Source: Dickeya chrysanthemi NCPPB 402 (GTDB lineage Bacteria > Pseudomonadota > Gammaproteobacteria > Enterobacterales > Enterobacteriaceae). Taken from it: a DNA stretch of 64,000 bases. The notes beneath the pieces are model-generated. The model was given only the letters and a program-made list of their open reading frames with translations, had not been told where the DNA came from and did no database searches. The position numbers and the translations under genes were made by a program. Below are positions 38,411-47,810 of this stretch, one piece after another; position 1 is the first letter of the stretch; the number at the start of each line of letters is the position of its first letter. The stretch is from the NCBI RefSeq assembly GCF_000406105.1, contig NZ_CM001974.1, forward strand, positions 1,457,286 to 1,521,285, given 5' to 3'.

Positions 38411-38681
38411 AAATTATTGTTCCAGCAGTAGTTAAGTGAGTAATTTATTCATCTAATAGAATTAGTACTCGTAAAAGAGTGATGATTCAAATTAAACGTA
38501 ATATCTTTTATCTATAAACGAATTTAAAATTATTTAATTTTAGAATAAGTATTTTAATCAATGGCTTATTTTTTATTTTTAAATTGAAATGCAGTTGTTT
38601 ATATGTAATTTTGTTTTTAGATATAAATTATTGTCATAAGTTATTTATATTTCAAAACTATTATTTTTTGGTGGGTATAAT
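38411..38681. promoter_or_regulatory. AT-rich divergent promoter region of the sbn/formyltransferase islet
   Basis: The 271 bp between sbnA and the formyltransferase gene are very AT-rich and must carry both divergent promoters. I looked for a Fur-box-like 19-bp palindrome, since sbnAB often serve siderophores, and saw none. TATAAT occurs directly before the formyltransferase ATG, within its ribosome-site region. Confidence 0.4.
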
Positions 38682-39494
38682 ATGTATGCTTGTTTAACGG
38701 AAACTTTTTTCCATACCAGCTTTCTTTGTGATAAGTTATTCTCACATGGAATGTGTTGGATCGTGAGGAATGTAAGAGGATTAGATTTTCAGGAGGTTAA
38801 TGCTATCCACAGTAAACTATGTAGAATGAAAAATTTAACGGAAAAAGATCTTCAGGATTTGTCAGTAGCATACAAGGGATTGAGTGAGTCAGAAATATAC
38901 CTTGCCAGACATTATGGTGTACCTGAGCGACATGCACTGGCTGTGTCTGATCGCGTGGAGGTAGCCGATTTTTCAGATCTGGCTTTGGAAAGGATTCATG
39001 ATCGTATCAGGGAGAACAATGTATTTGGGGCGGTGATTTTTCTTGATGCGATATTAAGTGATACATGGTTGGACTTTTTTCATCATCGTGTTGTCAATGC
39101 ACATTCTGCGGTACTACCTTATGCAAGAGGCATGTATGCCATTGAACAACTGGCTATTTGTGGTAAAACGGATAAAATGCAGGAAGCAGCAGGCGCAACC
39201 CTCCACTATGTTGATTCCGGCATTGATACGGGAAAAATTATTCATATAGAGAGATTAAGCCGGTTATGGGAAATGGAATCGATATGGGCGGTAAAAGGAG
39301 AGTCTTATTTGCTGGCGTTTGATTTGTTAAAAAAATATCTCGATTCTGAAAGAAAATTCTCTCAGGTAGATACAATCTCCTCTCCGACGGCCCATGAAAG
39401 TCCATTATTCCTTAGCCGCGATTTCACCGAAGAGCGAAAAAAATTATCAGAAAAAACATTTCTCTTAATGAAAGAGGCAATAAACCATGCTTGA
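38682..39494 (+). CDS. Formyltransferase-domain protein
   Basis: Member of the 10-formyltetrahydrofolate-dependent formyltransferase superfamily (Fmt/PurN fold), 270 residues. The catalytic Asn-x-His is in VVNAHSAVLPYARGM, and the Asp is in HYVDSGIDTGKII, so the active site appears intact. Its N-terminus is atypical, and it lacks the Fmt C-terminal tRNA-binding domain, so it is not the housekeeping Met-tRNA formyltransferase. It resembles sugar- or amino-acid-N-formylating enzymes. It overlaps the exporter gene by 8 bp and is divergent from sbnAB. A plausible acceptor is an amine made by SbnA/SbnB; that is inference. Confidence 0.8.
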   Translation: MYACLTETFFHTSFLCDKLFSHGMCWIVRNVRGLDFQEVNAIHSKLCRMKNLTEKDLQDLSVAYKGLSESEIYLARHYGVPERHALAVSDRVEVADFSDLALERIHDRIRENNVFGAVIFLDAILSDTWLDFFHHRVVNAHSAVLPYARGMYAIEQLAICGKTDKMQEAAGATLHYVDSGIDTGKIIHIERLSRLWEMESIWAVKGESYLLAFDLLKKYLDSERKFSQVDTISSPTAHESPLFLSRDFTEERKKLSEKTFLLMKEAINHA

Positions 39495-40124
39495 TGTTAA
39501 CTGGCTATTATTCTTTGCGGCAAGTTTGACTATTAACGCTATACCAGGGGCAGATGTAGTGTATGTTACTGGAAACTACCATCGTTCCGGTTGGCCTGCT
39601 GCCTCGTTGTCTGCCTTGGGGCTGGCGTTGGGTTACTACTTTTACGTATTTATTACATGGCTTGGAGTAACAGCCGTAATTTTTTCTTTTCCCGCATTTT
39701 ACACGCTGATTCAATTGGCCGGTGCAATATATTTATTATGGATGGGATATGATATTTATCGATCCAGACCTTCAGGTGTCCGTGGTGATAGTGAAAGTCA
39801 AGTGATCGGTAATGCTCGTTCTTTTTTGATGAATGGATTGGTCATCAGCATACTTAATCCTAAAGTCGGCGTATTTTTTGTCTCTTTTTTCCTCAATTTA
39901 TCAATAAAAGCAGCCCAAGTTATCTGATCCTGATATTGGGGACGGTTTTTTGTCTGGGTGCGACATTTTTCAATATCTTCTACTGTTTTCTTACGGCACA
40001 ATTAAAAAGACTATCCACAGGGCGTGTGGATTTTCTTTTGGGTACAGTACCGGGGGGGATTCTGATGTTACTGGGAGGCTGGATGATCTATGGTGCATTA
40101 AGCAGTTATATGAGCCGGTTGTGA
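39487..40124 (+). pseudogene. LysE/RhtB family amino-acid exporter, one-base frameshift
   Basis: Inner-membrane exporter of the LysE superfamily. The N-terminal part has SLTINAIPGADVVYVTGN and LAGAIYLLWMGYDIYRS, typical RhtB features. After NPKVGVFFVSFFLNLSIK the frame runs into a stop at 39925-39927. The continuation SSPSYLILILGTVFCLGATFF to SSYMSRL is in another frame, ending 40124. Adding one A to the AAAA run at 39906-39909 rejoins them to about 212 residues, the normal family length. It is translationally coupled to the formyltransferase by an 8-bp overlap. Presumed role is export of the islet's product; it is disrupted as written. Confidence 0.82.
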
Positions 40125-40213
40125 AAAATCAATTTATCTGGCGGGATAAATATCAGGAGGTTTTGCCGGTGTGAGCAATACTCTAAGGCTCTTGTTTATC
40201 AATACCGTTAAAA

Positions 40214-40250
40214 ACAAAGCCCGTGCCACCTGGCACGGGCTTTGTCGTTT
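40214..40250. terminator. Bidirectional intrinsic terminator
   Basis: Perfect 14-bp inverted repeat ACAAAGCCCGTGCC (40214-40227) with its complement (40232-40245) and a 4-base loop. On the minus strand it is followed by TTTTTAACGG, so it ends the binding-protein transcript. On the plus strand it closes the lysE side. Confidence 0.9.
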
Positions 40251-40292
40251 CTTTATCATCGTTCCGGTTGCTGTAGCCGCGAGAAGCGGCGA

Positions 40293-41069
40293 TTATTGCA
40301 CCCGCACGTCGAAGCCGGGGAAGTATTGCTTCGCCAGTTTCTCGACGGTGCCGTCGTCTTTCACCTGTTTGATGGCTTTGTCCAGTTCGGCTTTCAATGC
40401 GGCGTCGCTTTTACGCAGGCCGAAACCGATGCCGCTGCCCAGAATCGCGGTGTCTTCCACCGGCCCGCCGATAAAGGCGAAACCTTTGCCTTCCGGCTTA
40501 TCCAGAAAACCGGATTGGCCTGCCGCCGCCATCACCAGCGTACCGTCCAGACGGCCTGCCGCCAGATCGTCATAGGCCAGATTTTGATCTTTGTAGCTCG
40601 TCACCGTCACGCCTTTCGATTCCCAGTGCGCCTTGGCATACACTTCCTGAATCGAACCCTGCAACACACCGATATTTTTGCCTTTCAGTGCTTCGGCCGT
40701 CGGTGCCAGACCGGTATTCGGTTTGCCGACTAATTGGGTGGGAATACGGTAAATCGGCTGGGTGAAGTCGATCGCTTCTTTACGCTTTTCCGTGATGTTC
40801 ATTGCGGAGTTGATGGCGTCGAACTTTTTGGCTTGCAGTGCCGGGATCAGCGCGTCAAAGGAGGCTTCTACCCAACTGCACGTGAAGTTGCCGGCCTTAC
40901 AAATGGCGTTGCCCAGATCGATATCGAACCCTTCCAGTTGCCCTTTGGCATTTTTGCTTTCAAACGGCGGATATTCCGCTTCCAGACCAAAACGCAATTC
41001 GCTTTGCGCCAGTGCAACGGAAGAGGACAACAACCCTAGTGACAACATCAACATGCTTAGTTTTTTCAT
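40293..41069 (-). CDS. Periplasmic amino-acid ABC substrate-binding protein (ArgT/HisJ-like)
   Basis: Type 3 solute-binding protein for basic amino acids. A Sec signal ends near SSVALAQ. The mature N-terminus reads ELRFGLEAEYPPFESKN. The family motif GFDIDLGNAICK follows, then SFDALIPALQAKKFDAINSAMNIT, with the ligand-contacting region FTQPIY. It has 258 residues. No permease or ATPase gene is adjacent, so it probably works with a transporter encoded elsewhere. Lysine, arginine, ornithine or histidine are the likely ligands. Confidence 0.88.
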   Translation of the reverse strand: MKKLSMLMLSLGLLSSSVALAQSELRFGLEAEYPPFESKNAKGQLEGFDIDLGNAICKAGNFTCSWVEASFDALIPALQAKKFDAINSAMNITEKRKEAIDFTQPIYRIPTQLVGKPNTGLAPTAEALKGKNIGVLQGSIQEVYAKAHWESKGVTVTSYKDQNLAYDDLAAGRLDGTLVMAAAGQSGFLDKPEGKGFAFIGGPVEDTAILGSGIGFGLRKSDAALKAELDKAIKQVKDDGTVEKLAKQYFPGFDVRVQ

Positions 41070-41207
41070 AGTGGGAACGATCTCCGGTAAATCAATCAGT
41101 AGTGTTCAAACGTTATCATCAAACAACCGTAGTCCTCGGGGGCCAATCAGGTACGGCATCGTTATTCGCAATACGCACTCATATTCGCAATGATCACACA
41201 ACGCCGA

Positions 41208-42383
41208 TTAACGGTGCGAGCCCGTTACCTGACATAAGGCTTTTGCGCCCGCCAGTAGCGTAGCGTCATCTTTAGAGAATGAAAGACGGATCAGCTTATT
41301 GTCGGTGCCATCGGTGTAAAACGCCGAGAGCGGAATGGTCGCCACACCGTGGTCGACGATCAGGCGTTTAACCATGTCGCCGTCGCTCTCATCGCTGAAG
41401 TGCGCGAAGCTGGCCAGTATGAAGAAGGAACCGGCGGAGGGTAGCAGCTCAAAGGGGCTGCCCTGCAACGCCTGCGTGAGCAGATCGCGTTTTTGTTGAT
41501 AGAACTGGCCCAGCGACAGATAGGTCGCCGGGTCCGCCATGTATTCGGCAAAGGCGTATTGCATCGGCGTATCGGCGGAAAACATCATAAACTGGTGGAT
41601 TTTGAGGATCTCATCCATCAGCGCTGCCGGAGCCAGGCAGTAACCGACGCGCCAGCCGGTAACGTGAAACGTCTTGCCAAACGACGAAACGATAACGCTG
41701 CGCGCCGCCAGCTCGCTGTGGGTTGCCATGCTGTGGTGGCGTTGCCCGTCAAAGACCACGTGTTCGTAGACTTCGTCGGACAGGATCACGATATCGGTGT
41801 TGCGCGTCAGGCGCGCCAGTTGCGCCAGGTCATCGGCGCTCAACACCTGACCACTCGGGTTATGGGGCGAGTTAATGATAATCATGCGGGTGCGCGGCGT
41901 GATGGCGGCCTGCACTTCGTCCCAATCGATGTTAAACCCCGGTACCGCCAGTTTCAGCGCAACCGGGGTTGCGCCTTGCAACCGTACAATCGGCGCGTAG
42001 CTGTCAAAGGAGGGTTCGAAATAAATCACCTCATCACCCGGATGCACCAGCGCAGAAATGGCGGAATAGAGCCCTTCGCTGGCACTGGCGGTGATCGTCA
42101 CTTCCTGCCCGGCGTCATAATGCTGGCCGTACAAACGCCGCACTTTTTCCGCCACCACTTCTTTTAGCGATACCAGCCCGGACATCGGGGCATATTGATT
42201 ATGACCTTCGGTCATGGCGCGGGTCACCCCGGCGATCAACTCAGGGGAACACGGAAAACTGGGCGCGCCTTGCGACAGATTGATGGCATGATGCTGACTG
42301 GATAACTGGCCAATAACGGTGAAAATGGTGGTTCCGACATCCGGTAATTTGGAACTAAACCGCACCGGGGTGTGAATCGGCAT
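41208..42383 (-). CDS. ybdL: Methionine aminotransferase (YbdL family)
   Basis: PLP-dependent class I/II aminotransferase. In E. coli YbdL uses methionine, histidine and phenylalanine, and it may salvage 2-oxo-4-methylthiobutyrate. Motifs seen are LSQGAPSFPCSPEL, NQYAPMSGLVSLKE, INSPHNPSGQVL and SDEVYEHVVFDG. The Schiff-base lysine lies in SSFGKTFHVTGWRVGY. The start MPIHTPVRFSSK has CGGAGAT upstream. It has 391 residues (386 in E. coli). A run of MetJ-like boxes lies just upstream, which would suit a methionine-metabolism gene. Confidence 0.9.
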   Translation of the reverse strand: MPIHTPVRFSSKLPDVGTTIFTVIGQLSSQHHAINLSQGAPSFPCSPELIAGVTRAMTEGHNQYAPMSGLVSLKEVVAEKVRRLYGQHYDAGQEVTITASASEGLYSAISALVHPGDEVIYFEPSFDSYAPIVRLQGATPVALKLAVPGFNIDWDEVQAAITPRTRMIIINSPHNPSGQVLSADDLAQLARLTRNTDIVILSDEVYEHVVFDGQRHHSMATHSELAARSVIVSSFGKTFHVTGWRVGYCLAPAALMDEILKIHQFMMFSADTPMQYAFAEYMADPATYLSLGQFYQQKRDLLTQALQGSPFELLPSAGSFFILASFAHFSDESDGDMVKRLIVDHGVATIPLSAFYTDGTDNKLIRLSFSKDDATLLAGAKALCQVTGSHR

Positions 42384-42415
42384 ACGTGATCTCCGTGGGT
42401 TGCCGTTAATACACA

Positions 42416-42479
42416 AGACGTTAGTAACACAGTACGTCAAAACGTAATAAATGAATAACTATTCATGTATTAGACGTTG
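42416..42479. promoter_or_regulatory. Candidate MetJ operator array upstream of ybdL
   Basis: Four 8-bp boxes with an ACGT core stand in the same 8-bp register: AGACGTTA (42416), GTACGTCA (42432), AAACGTAA (42440) and AGACGTTG (42472). The MetJ consensus is tandem AGACGTCT. They lie 33-96 bp upstream of the ybdL start codon. The rest of the gap up to the LysR gene at 42729 holds a small palindrome (ATGAATA-AC-TATTCAT, 42451-42466) and nothing else recognised. Confidence 0.5.
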
Positions 42480-42728
42480 CCGGTAGTAGTACCACAATCG
42501 AATTGTTGTCATAATAGCCATGAGAAAAATGCATGGCTTGAGGCTGTTCCTGGTGATTTTATCCTCTGTCAGCGATAAGTTGCTGTGATGATGAGCCGCA
42601 TGTCTGATGAAATGAGCGGCCGTTAGCATCAGTAATGCAGGATTAACCGGTCAATGGCAGTGCCCATTTTTTTGCATAGTTATGTAATCAATTTACTTAT
42701 GGCTACCCGCCGGAGGGTATGGCTGAAC

Positions 42729-43613
42729 ATGAATAAACGTATCCCGCCGCTGAATGCGCTGCACGCGTTTGTGATCACCGCTCGTCATCTCAATTTCACC
42801 CGCGCGGCGGAGGAGCTGTTTGTGACTCAGGGCGCGGTGAGCCGGCAAATCGCCTCGCTGGAAGCGTGGCTGGGGTTTGCGTTATTTCAGCGCCACGCCC
42901 GCGGCTTGCGCCTGACTCCGCAGGGAAGTCGGCTCCTGCCGGAGGTCAGCGAGGTGTTCGAGCAACTGTTTCGGGTAACCGACCGGGTACGGGAAGGACG
43001 CTCGATCCGCATGAAAGCGCCGACCTGCGCCATGCGCTGGCTGGTGTCGCACCTGATGATGCTGGAACAGTCACGACCGGATCTCCATGTTGCCCTGACC
43101 ACCACCACCGAGCACGGTGTCGATTTTCGCCATGAAGATTTCGATGTGGCGGTGGTGTTTGCGCCAGAGCGCGCACCCACACAGCATGACGGCAAATTGT
43201 TCGACGAGGTACTGTCGCCCGTGCTGGCGCCGCACTTGTTGTTAGCCGGGCAGGCGGCATTGGTGCCGGAACAACTGGCCCGGCTGACGTTGCTGCATCC
43301 CACCCATGATCAGCGCGACTGGAAATTGTGGCTAAAAACGCAGGGCATCAGTGAGCAGGTAATGCGCCGCAATCAGCAGTTCGACACCATGGATTTGGCG
43401 ATCAGCGCGGCGATTCAGGGGTTTGGGATTGCTATAGCCGATGTGACGCTGGTGGCGGAAGATCTTCGCCGCCAGCGATTGACGATGCCGTTTGTCGGCA
43501 CGGTGAGAACCGGCGCGGCCTATTATCTGGTGCACCGGCCCGGCACTCAGCCGGAATGGCTGACGGATTTTCTGACCAGCTTCACCGCCTGTTTATCGAC
43601 GGATCAAGGCTGA
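42729..43613 (+). CDS. LysR family regulator, GcvA-like
   Basis: LysR-type transcription factor, 294 residues. The winged helix-turn-helix is in LNALHAFVITARHLNFTRAAEELFVTQGAVSRQIASLE (residues about 7-45; only part is given here: LNFTRAAEELFVTQGAVSRQ). The effector domain contains RWLVSHL and a GFGIAIADVTLV region typical of the GcvA/AmpR branch. The start MNKRIPPLNALHAF was preferred to an in-frame ATG 75 bases upstream. It is divergent from ybdL and overlaps a decayed carboxypeptidase gene at its end. Target genes are unknown; self or ybdL regulation is possible. Confidence 0.87.
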   Translation: MNKRIPPLNALHAFVITARHLNFTRAAEELFVTQGAVSRQIASLEAWLGFALFQRHARGLRLTPQGSRLLPEVSEVFEQLFRVTDRVREGRSIRMKAPTCAMRWLVSHLMMLEQSRPDLHVALTTTTEHGVDFRHEDFDVAVVFAPERAPTQHDGKLFDEVLSPVLAPHLLLAGQAALVPEQLARLTLLHPTHDQRDWKLWLKTQGISEQVMRRNQQFDTMDLAISAAIQGFGIAIADVTLVAEDLRRQRLTMPFVGTVRTGAAYYLVHRPGTQPEWLTDFLTSFTACLSTDQG

Positions 43614-43905
43614 TGCAGCCAGGGTTCACACAGCCTGACCTGGCCTGCGTCGAAATCGACGCTCACACCGATGCCGAGCGGTAGGGTCAACATCGGGTGG
43701 GTGTGGCAACAGTCGAAATCCGCCAGTACCGGCAACGGTTGCCCGTCAGCGCACCGGCGCGCAGCCGATAACCGTGCTGTTCAAGAAAGGTTTTTGCCCG
43801 GTCAAACCGTGCCGGGGCAAAGTGTGTCGCTGGTGAGGAGGGCGAAAAGAAACCGATCGTGTCGCCCGGGCGCACCGGTGCAGGCAGTAACAGAGTATGA
43901 AACAT
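43604..43905 (-). pseudogene. S66 LD-carboxypeptidase/MccF-like gene with large internal deletion
   Basis: The N-terminal 50 residues read MFHTLLLPAPVRPGDTIGFF...SPATHFAPARFDRAKTFLEQHGY, typical of the S66 family (LdcA/MccF). Directly after ALTGN the homology jumps, in another frame, to the family's last 45 residues (PVLADFDCCHTHP, MLTLPLGIGVSVDFD, ending EPWLHQP). About 200 codons, including the catalytic Ser, Glu and His, are missing. So this is a deletion remnant that cannot encode an active enzyme. MccF-type members protect against microcin C, so the loss may matter for peptide-nucleotide sensitivity; that is speculative. Confidence 0.8.
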
Positions 43906-44285
43906 AAATTTCTTTCTCCGAACAGGTGTCACAAAGGGTGATATTCAATCATAAGAATTTCTTTTTAATTAGCGGCCACGATAAAAAATAATTACTGACG
44001 TTTTTTTATAAATGGCTGACTTCAATAACATCAATAACGTTTCTCATGCGAAAAGTGGGTTACCGCCATGCAATTCTTCTTTTGAAACGCTATTCCATTC
44101 TATTTTGTGCGCCGGCTAAGAAAATTGCTAACCTTCTGTCATTACAAGGTTTTATATATAGTTCATTTCCTGTTTTCGTACAGACAACGCAAAAATACGC
44201 CGCCCGGCCTGGCGAATGCGGGATAACGGTATTGTCACTCGAAACATAACAACAGACGACATTACACAGCACAGGGTTAGTAGCC
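43906..44285. other. AT-rich region upstream of the chemoreceptor gene
   Basis: No supported gene. It should carry the chemoreceptor promoter. I looked for a flagellar sigma-28 promoter (TAAA-N15-GCCGATAA) and did not find a good match. Confidence 0.45.
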
Positions 44286-45884
44286 ATGAAGATTTCGACA
44301 CGATTATGGAGTTTCACCGGAATGCTATCGTTAGGCATTCTGATTATGGGCGCTATTGGTCTTTTTACTGCTGAAAAAGCTAATCAGTCGCTCAAAACCG
44401 TCTATGAAGATCGCACGGTGGTGCTGGCGCAGTTGGAAAAACTGGAATGGCTGGTGCAGCGTAACCGGGTATTGATCATGGATATGCTGTTATTACCGAA
44501 TGCACTTAACAAACAACAACGTATTGATGAATTAAACCAGAATATGTCCCATATCGGCCAGGTATGGGCCGAGTACCGTGCGACCTACCTGACGCCGGAA
44601 GAAACGCGCCTGGCGGACCAGCTTGCCGAAAACCTGCAACGTTATCACCGGGAGGGCGTACAGCCGACGGATGCGGCAATCCGGGCGGGGCAAACCGATC
44701 TGGCGCTACGTCTTTACGACGACAAGGTCAGCGCGCTGGAAAAGCAGGGTCACGCACTGCTGAGTCAACTGGTGACGCTGCAGGTTGAGGTTGCCAGAGA
44801 CGAGTACACCAGCTCGGTGCAACGTTATCAGTGGCTGAAAACGCTGGCTATTCTGGCGGTACTGGCGGGCATCGGCGGTGCCGCGGTGTTCGGCTGGTTG
44901 ATGGTGCGCGGTATTGTCCGCAGCCTGTCGCAGGCGCAGGCGGCGGCCGAAGCGGTAGCGAATGGCGATTTAACCTATCCCATCAATGCCCGTGGGCGCG
45001 ATGAGATTACTACGCTACTGAACACCCTGTCGCATATGCAGGAAAGTCTGGGCCGCATAGTCACGCAGGTGCGGCATGGCGCTGAATCGGTGAGGATGGC
45101 CAGCGGCGAAATTGCACACGGTAACCATGACTTGTCTGCCCGTACGGAATCTCAGGCCAGTGCGCTGGAGCAAACGGCGGCTTCCATGGAGCAATTGTCC
45201 GCGACGGTGAAACAAAATGCGGATAACGCCCGTCAGGCTAACCAATTAGCCCAGACGGCCAGCCAGGTGGCAGAACAGGGGGGAAGCGTGGTCACGCAAG
45301 TGGTCGACACCATGCGCGACATCAATGACAGCGCCCAGCGCATCGCCGATATCATCGGTGTGATCGACGGTATTGCGTTTCAAACCAATATTCTGGCGCT
45401 GAATGCGGCAGTGGAAGCGGCACGTGCCGGCGAGCAGGGACGCGGGTTCTCGGTCGTGGCTGGCGAAGTGCGGGCATTGGCGCAGCGCAGCGCAGAGTCG
45501 GCGCGGGAGATCAAAACGCTGATTTCCAACAGCGTGGAGCGGATCGAAAGCGGTAGCGCCCTGGCGGATAATGCCGGCCATACTATGCAGGATGTGGTGA
45601 ATAGTATCCGCCGGGTGACGGATATTATGGGTGAGATCAGCTCCGCCAGCCATGAACAGAGCAGTGGGGTATCGCAAATCGGCGAAGCGGTGGTGAGTAT
45701 GGAGCGTACTACCCAGCAAAACGCGGCGCTGGTTGAAGAGATGGCGGCCGCGGCGGGAAGCTTGAGCAGTCAGTCCGAGGAATTGGTGCAGGCGGTCGGG
45801 GTATTTCGGTTATCGGATCGGGCATCCGGCGCGCGGCCGGACACCCGTGTTGCAGAACAAGAGCTATTGCTGGGGTATCAGTAA
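44286..45884 (+). CDS. Methyl-accepting chemotaxis protein (4HB sensor)
   Basis: Inner-membrane chemoreceptor of 532 residues. TM1 is about residues 8-30. A periplasmic four-helix-bundle-like sensor spans about 31-188, and TM2 about 189-211. A HAMP domain follows (about 212-265, with [15 protein letters not shown]). The cytoplasmic signalling helices carry the hairpin tip [20 protein letters not shown]. Methylation-type Gln/Glu repeats flank it. There is no NWETF-like CheR-docking pentapeptide at the C-terminus (ends LLLGYQ), so methylation may depend on other receptors. Dickeya-type bacteria have many such receptors. The ligand is unknown. Confidence 0.92.
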   Translation: MKISTRLWSFTGMLSLGILIMGAIGLFTAEKANQSLKTVYEDRTVVLAQLEKLEWLVQRNRVLIMDMLLLPNALNKQQRIDELNQNMSHIGQVWAEYRATYLTPEETRLADQLAENLQRYHREGVQPTDAAIRAGQTDLALRLYDDKVSALEKQGHALLSQLVTLQVEVARDEYTSSVQRYQWLKTLAILAVLAGIGGAAVFGWLMVRGIVRSLSQAQAAAEAVANGDLTYPINARGRDEITTLLNTLSHMQESLGRIVTQVRHGAESVRMASGEIAHGNHDLSARTESQASALEQTAASMEQLSATVKQNADNARQANQLAQTASQVAEQGGSVVTQVVDTMRDINDSAQRIADIIGVIDGIAFQTNILALNAAVEAARAGEQGRGFSVVAGEVRALAQRSAESAREIKTLISNSVERIESGSALADNAGHTMQDVVNSIRRVTDIMGEISSASHEQSSGVSQIGEAVVSMERTTQQNAALVEEMAAAAGSLSSQSEELVQAVGVFRLSDRASGARPDTRVAEQELLLGYQ

Positions 45885-47641
45885 CCGATGGCGGCGCCAG
45901 CCGGTCGACGTGAATCGTTGGCGCCGTACAGATAACCTTCGCGTACCTTGCCGGAAACCGCCGAGTCGTTGCCGGAGTTGGCGGGGATAACGCCTTCCAC
46001 ACCGGGCAACCCGACCATGATCAGTTCAGTCGCGCCCCATGGTGTCTGTTCCACCATCTTATAGCCACGCTCTTTCAGCAGCGCGAGCGTATCGGCGGAC
46101 AAGCCGCGCTGTTCATAGTACACCTCGTCCGGCAACCATTGATGGTGGATGCGTGGTGCGTCCACCGCTTCTTGCGGCAGCATACCGAAATCGAGAATAT
46201 TCAGCGCGCTTTGCAGCGTGATGCTGATAATGCGCGACCCACCCGGCGAGCCGATCACCAGGAAGATCTTGCCGTCTTTGGTCACCAGCGACGGGCTCAT
46301 TGATGACAGCGGGCGTTTGCCGGGCGCAATAGCATTGCGCTCACCCTGGACCAGTCCGTACAGGTTTTTTTCGCCGACTTTGACGGTGAAGTCATCCATC
46401 TCGTCGTTCAGGAAGAAGCCGGTGCCGGGGGCTATCACCACCGCGCCGAAACGGCCGTTCACCGTATAGGTGGTAGAGACGGCATTACCCTGACTGTCGA
46501 CAATCGAGTAGTGGGTGGTTTCCGGTTTTTCATGCGGCTCCATACCGGGCTTGACCTGTTCGGACGGCGTGGCTTTGGTGTCGTCGATTTTTTTGCGGAT
46601 CTCGGCGGCATACTCTTTGCTCAACAATCGGTCGGTGGGATTTTTGACAAACGCCGGGTCGCCCAGATAGGTGTTGCGATCCATGTAGGCGTGGCGCATG
46701 GCTTCGGTCATGACATGGATGGCTTGCGCCGAGTTGAACCCCATGCTCTTCAGGTCGTAGCCTTCGAGAATGTTCAGCGTTTCACACATCGTAATCCCGC
46801 CCGAGCTGGGGGGCGGTGACGAGATGAACTGGTAACCACGATAGTTGCAGGTGATGGGTTTGGTTTCGGTAACCCGGTAGTTGGCGAAGTCGGCGGCAGT
46901 CAGGATGCCGCCGCCTTTTTTGGCGGCGTCTTCGATTATCTGGGGGATTTTACCCTGGTAGAACGCATCCGGGCCTTTATCCGATATCGCCTGCAATGTG
47001 TTGGCTAAATCGGCCTGTACCAGCCGGTCGCCCGGCTGTAAGGCAGAACCGTCCGGGCGCAGGAAAATGCGCGCAGACTCCGGGTCTTGCTTAAACCGTT
47101 TGACGGTAGTGTCGAGGATATCGGTGTCGCCGCGGGTCAACACAAAGCCTTCCTGCGCCAGCCTGATGGCGGGCGCCATCACCTGAGCGCGAGTCAGCTT
47201 GCCGTACTTTTCGCGTGCGGTTTCCAGCCCCAGCACCGTGCCGGGAACACCCGCCGCCAGATAACCATACAGGCTGGCGTCTTTTTTGACTTTGCCGTCG
47301 GCATCCAGATACATGTTGGCAGAGGCGGCGGCCGGCGCGGTTTCACGGAAGTTGATAAATGTGTCCTGACCATCCGCCAGGTGAATCGTCATAAACCCGC
47401 CGCCGCCAATGTTGCCGCAACAGGGATTGACGACCGCCTGCGCGTAACCGACGGCGACTGCCGCATCAATGGCGTTGCCGCCCATTTTCAGAATATCGAC
47501 ACCGACTTGTGATGCCAGATGCTGTGAAGTCACCACCATCCCGTTCTTTGCTTCCACTGCGGGTATGGAAACTGCGTGGACGGCACCGCTGACCAGTAAT
47601 GCCGCCAGACTTAACGGTAGCCGCCATTTTCCTGATGCCAT
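45878..47641 (-). CDS. ggt: Gamma-glutamyltranspeptidase
   Basis: Periplasmic Ntn-hydrolase that hydrolyses glutathione or transfers its gamma-glutamyl group. The signal peptide [19 protein letters not shown]... ends near AVHA. The N-terminal half has [17 protein letters not shown] and [12 protein letters not shown]. The autocatalytic cleavage site precedes Thr in [19 protein letters not shown], giving large and small subunits. Substrate residues [10 protein letters not shown] and GSPGGSRI are present. AAGGGGG precedes the chosen ATG; an ATG 63 bases upstream gives a longer polar leader. It has 587 residues. It overlaps the convergent chemoreceptor gene by 7 bases. Confidence 0.95.
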   Translation of the reverse strand: MASGKWRLPLSLAALLVSGAVHAVSIPAVEAKNGMVVTSQHLASQVGVDILKMGGNAIDAAVAVGYAQAVVNPCCGNIGGGGFMTIHLADGQDTFINFRETAPAAASANMYLDADGKVKKDASLYGYLAAGVPGTVLGLETAREKYGKLTRAQVMAPAIRLAQEGFVLTRGDTDILDTTVKRFKQDPESARIFLRPDGSALQPGDRLVQADLANTLQAISDKGPDAFYQGKIPQIIEDAAKKGGGILTAADFANYRVTETKPITCNYRGYQFISSPPPSSGGITMCETLNILEGYDLKSMGFNSAQAIHVMTEAMRHAYMDRNTYLGDPAFVKNPTDRLLSKEYAAEIRKKIDDTKATPSEQVKPGMEPHEKPETTHYSIVDSQGNAVSTTYTVNGRFGAVVIAPGTGFFLNDEMDDFTVKVGEKNLYGLVQGERNAIAPGKRPLSSMSPSLVTKDGKIFLVIGSPGGSRIISITLQSALNILDFGMLPQEAVDAPRIHHQWLPDEVYYEQRGLSADTLALLKERGYKMVEQTPWGATELIMVGLPGVEGVIPANSGNDSAVSGKVREGYLYGANDSRRPAGAAIGY

Positions 47642-47810
47642 AGAACCCCCTTGTTGTTTTATTGGCGTTGTTGTTAGTGCTGTGTTGGTTGTGTGTTCAG
47701 TCATGCATGTCGTATGCCATTTTTACGTTGAACAACATGGCGTTATCAGTGTAACCGCGGCGGCATGTCATGCCCGGAAAATCTTCAGGAATGTGATCGG
47801 ACAAAATCTT

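Noticed and set aside
38411..38681. Fur box in the sbn promoter region
   Set aside because: No GATAATGATAATCATTATC-like palindrome could be found, so iron control is not claimed.
44286..45884. Flagellar sigma-28 promoter for the chemoreceptor gene
   Set aside because: No TAAA-N15-GCCGATAA match seen upstream.
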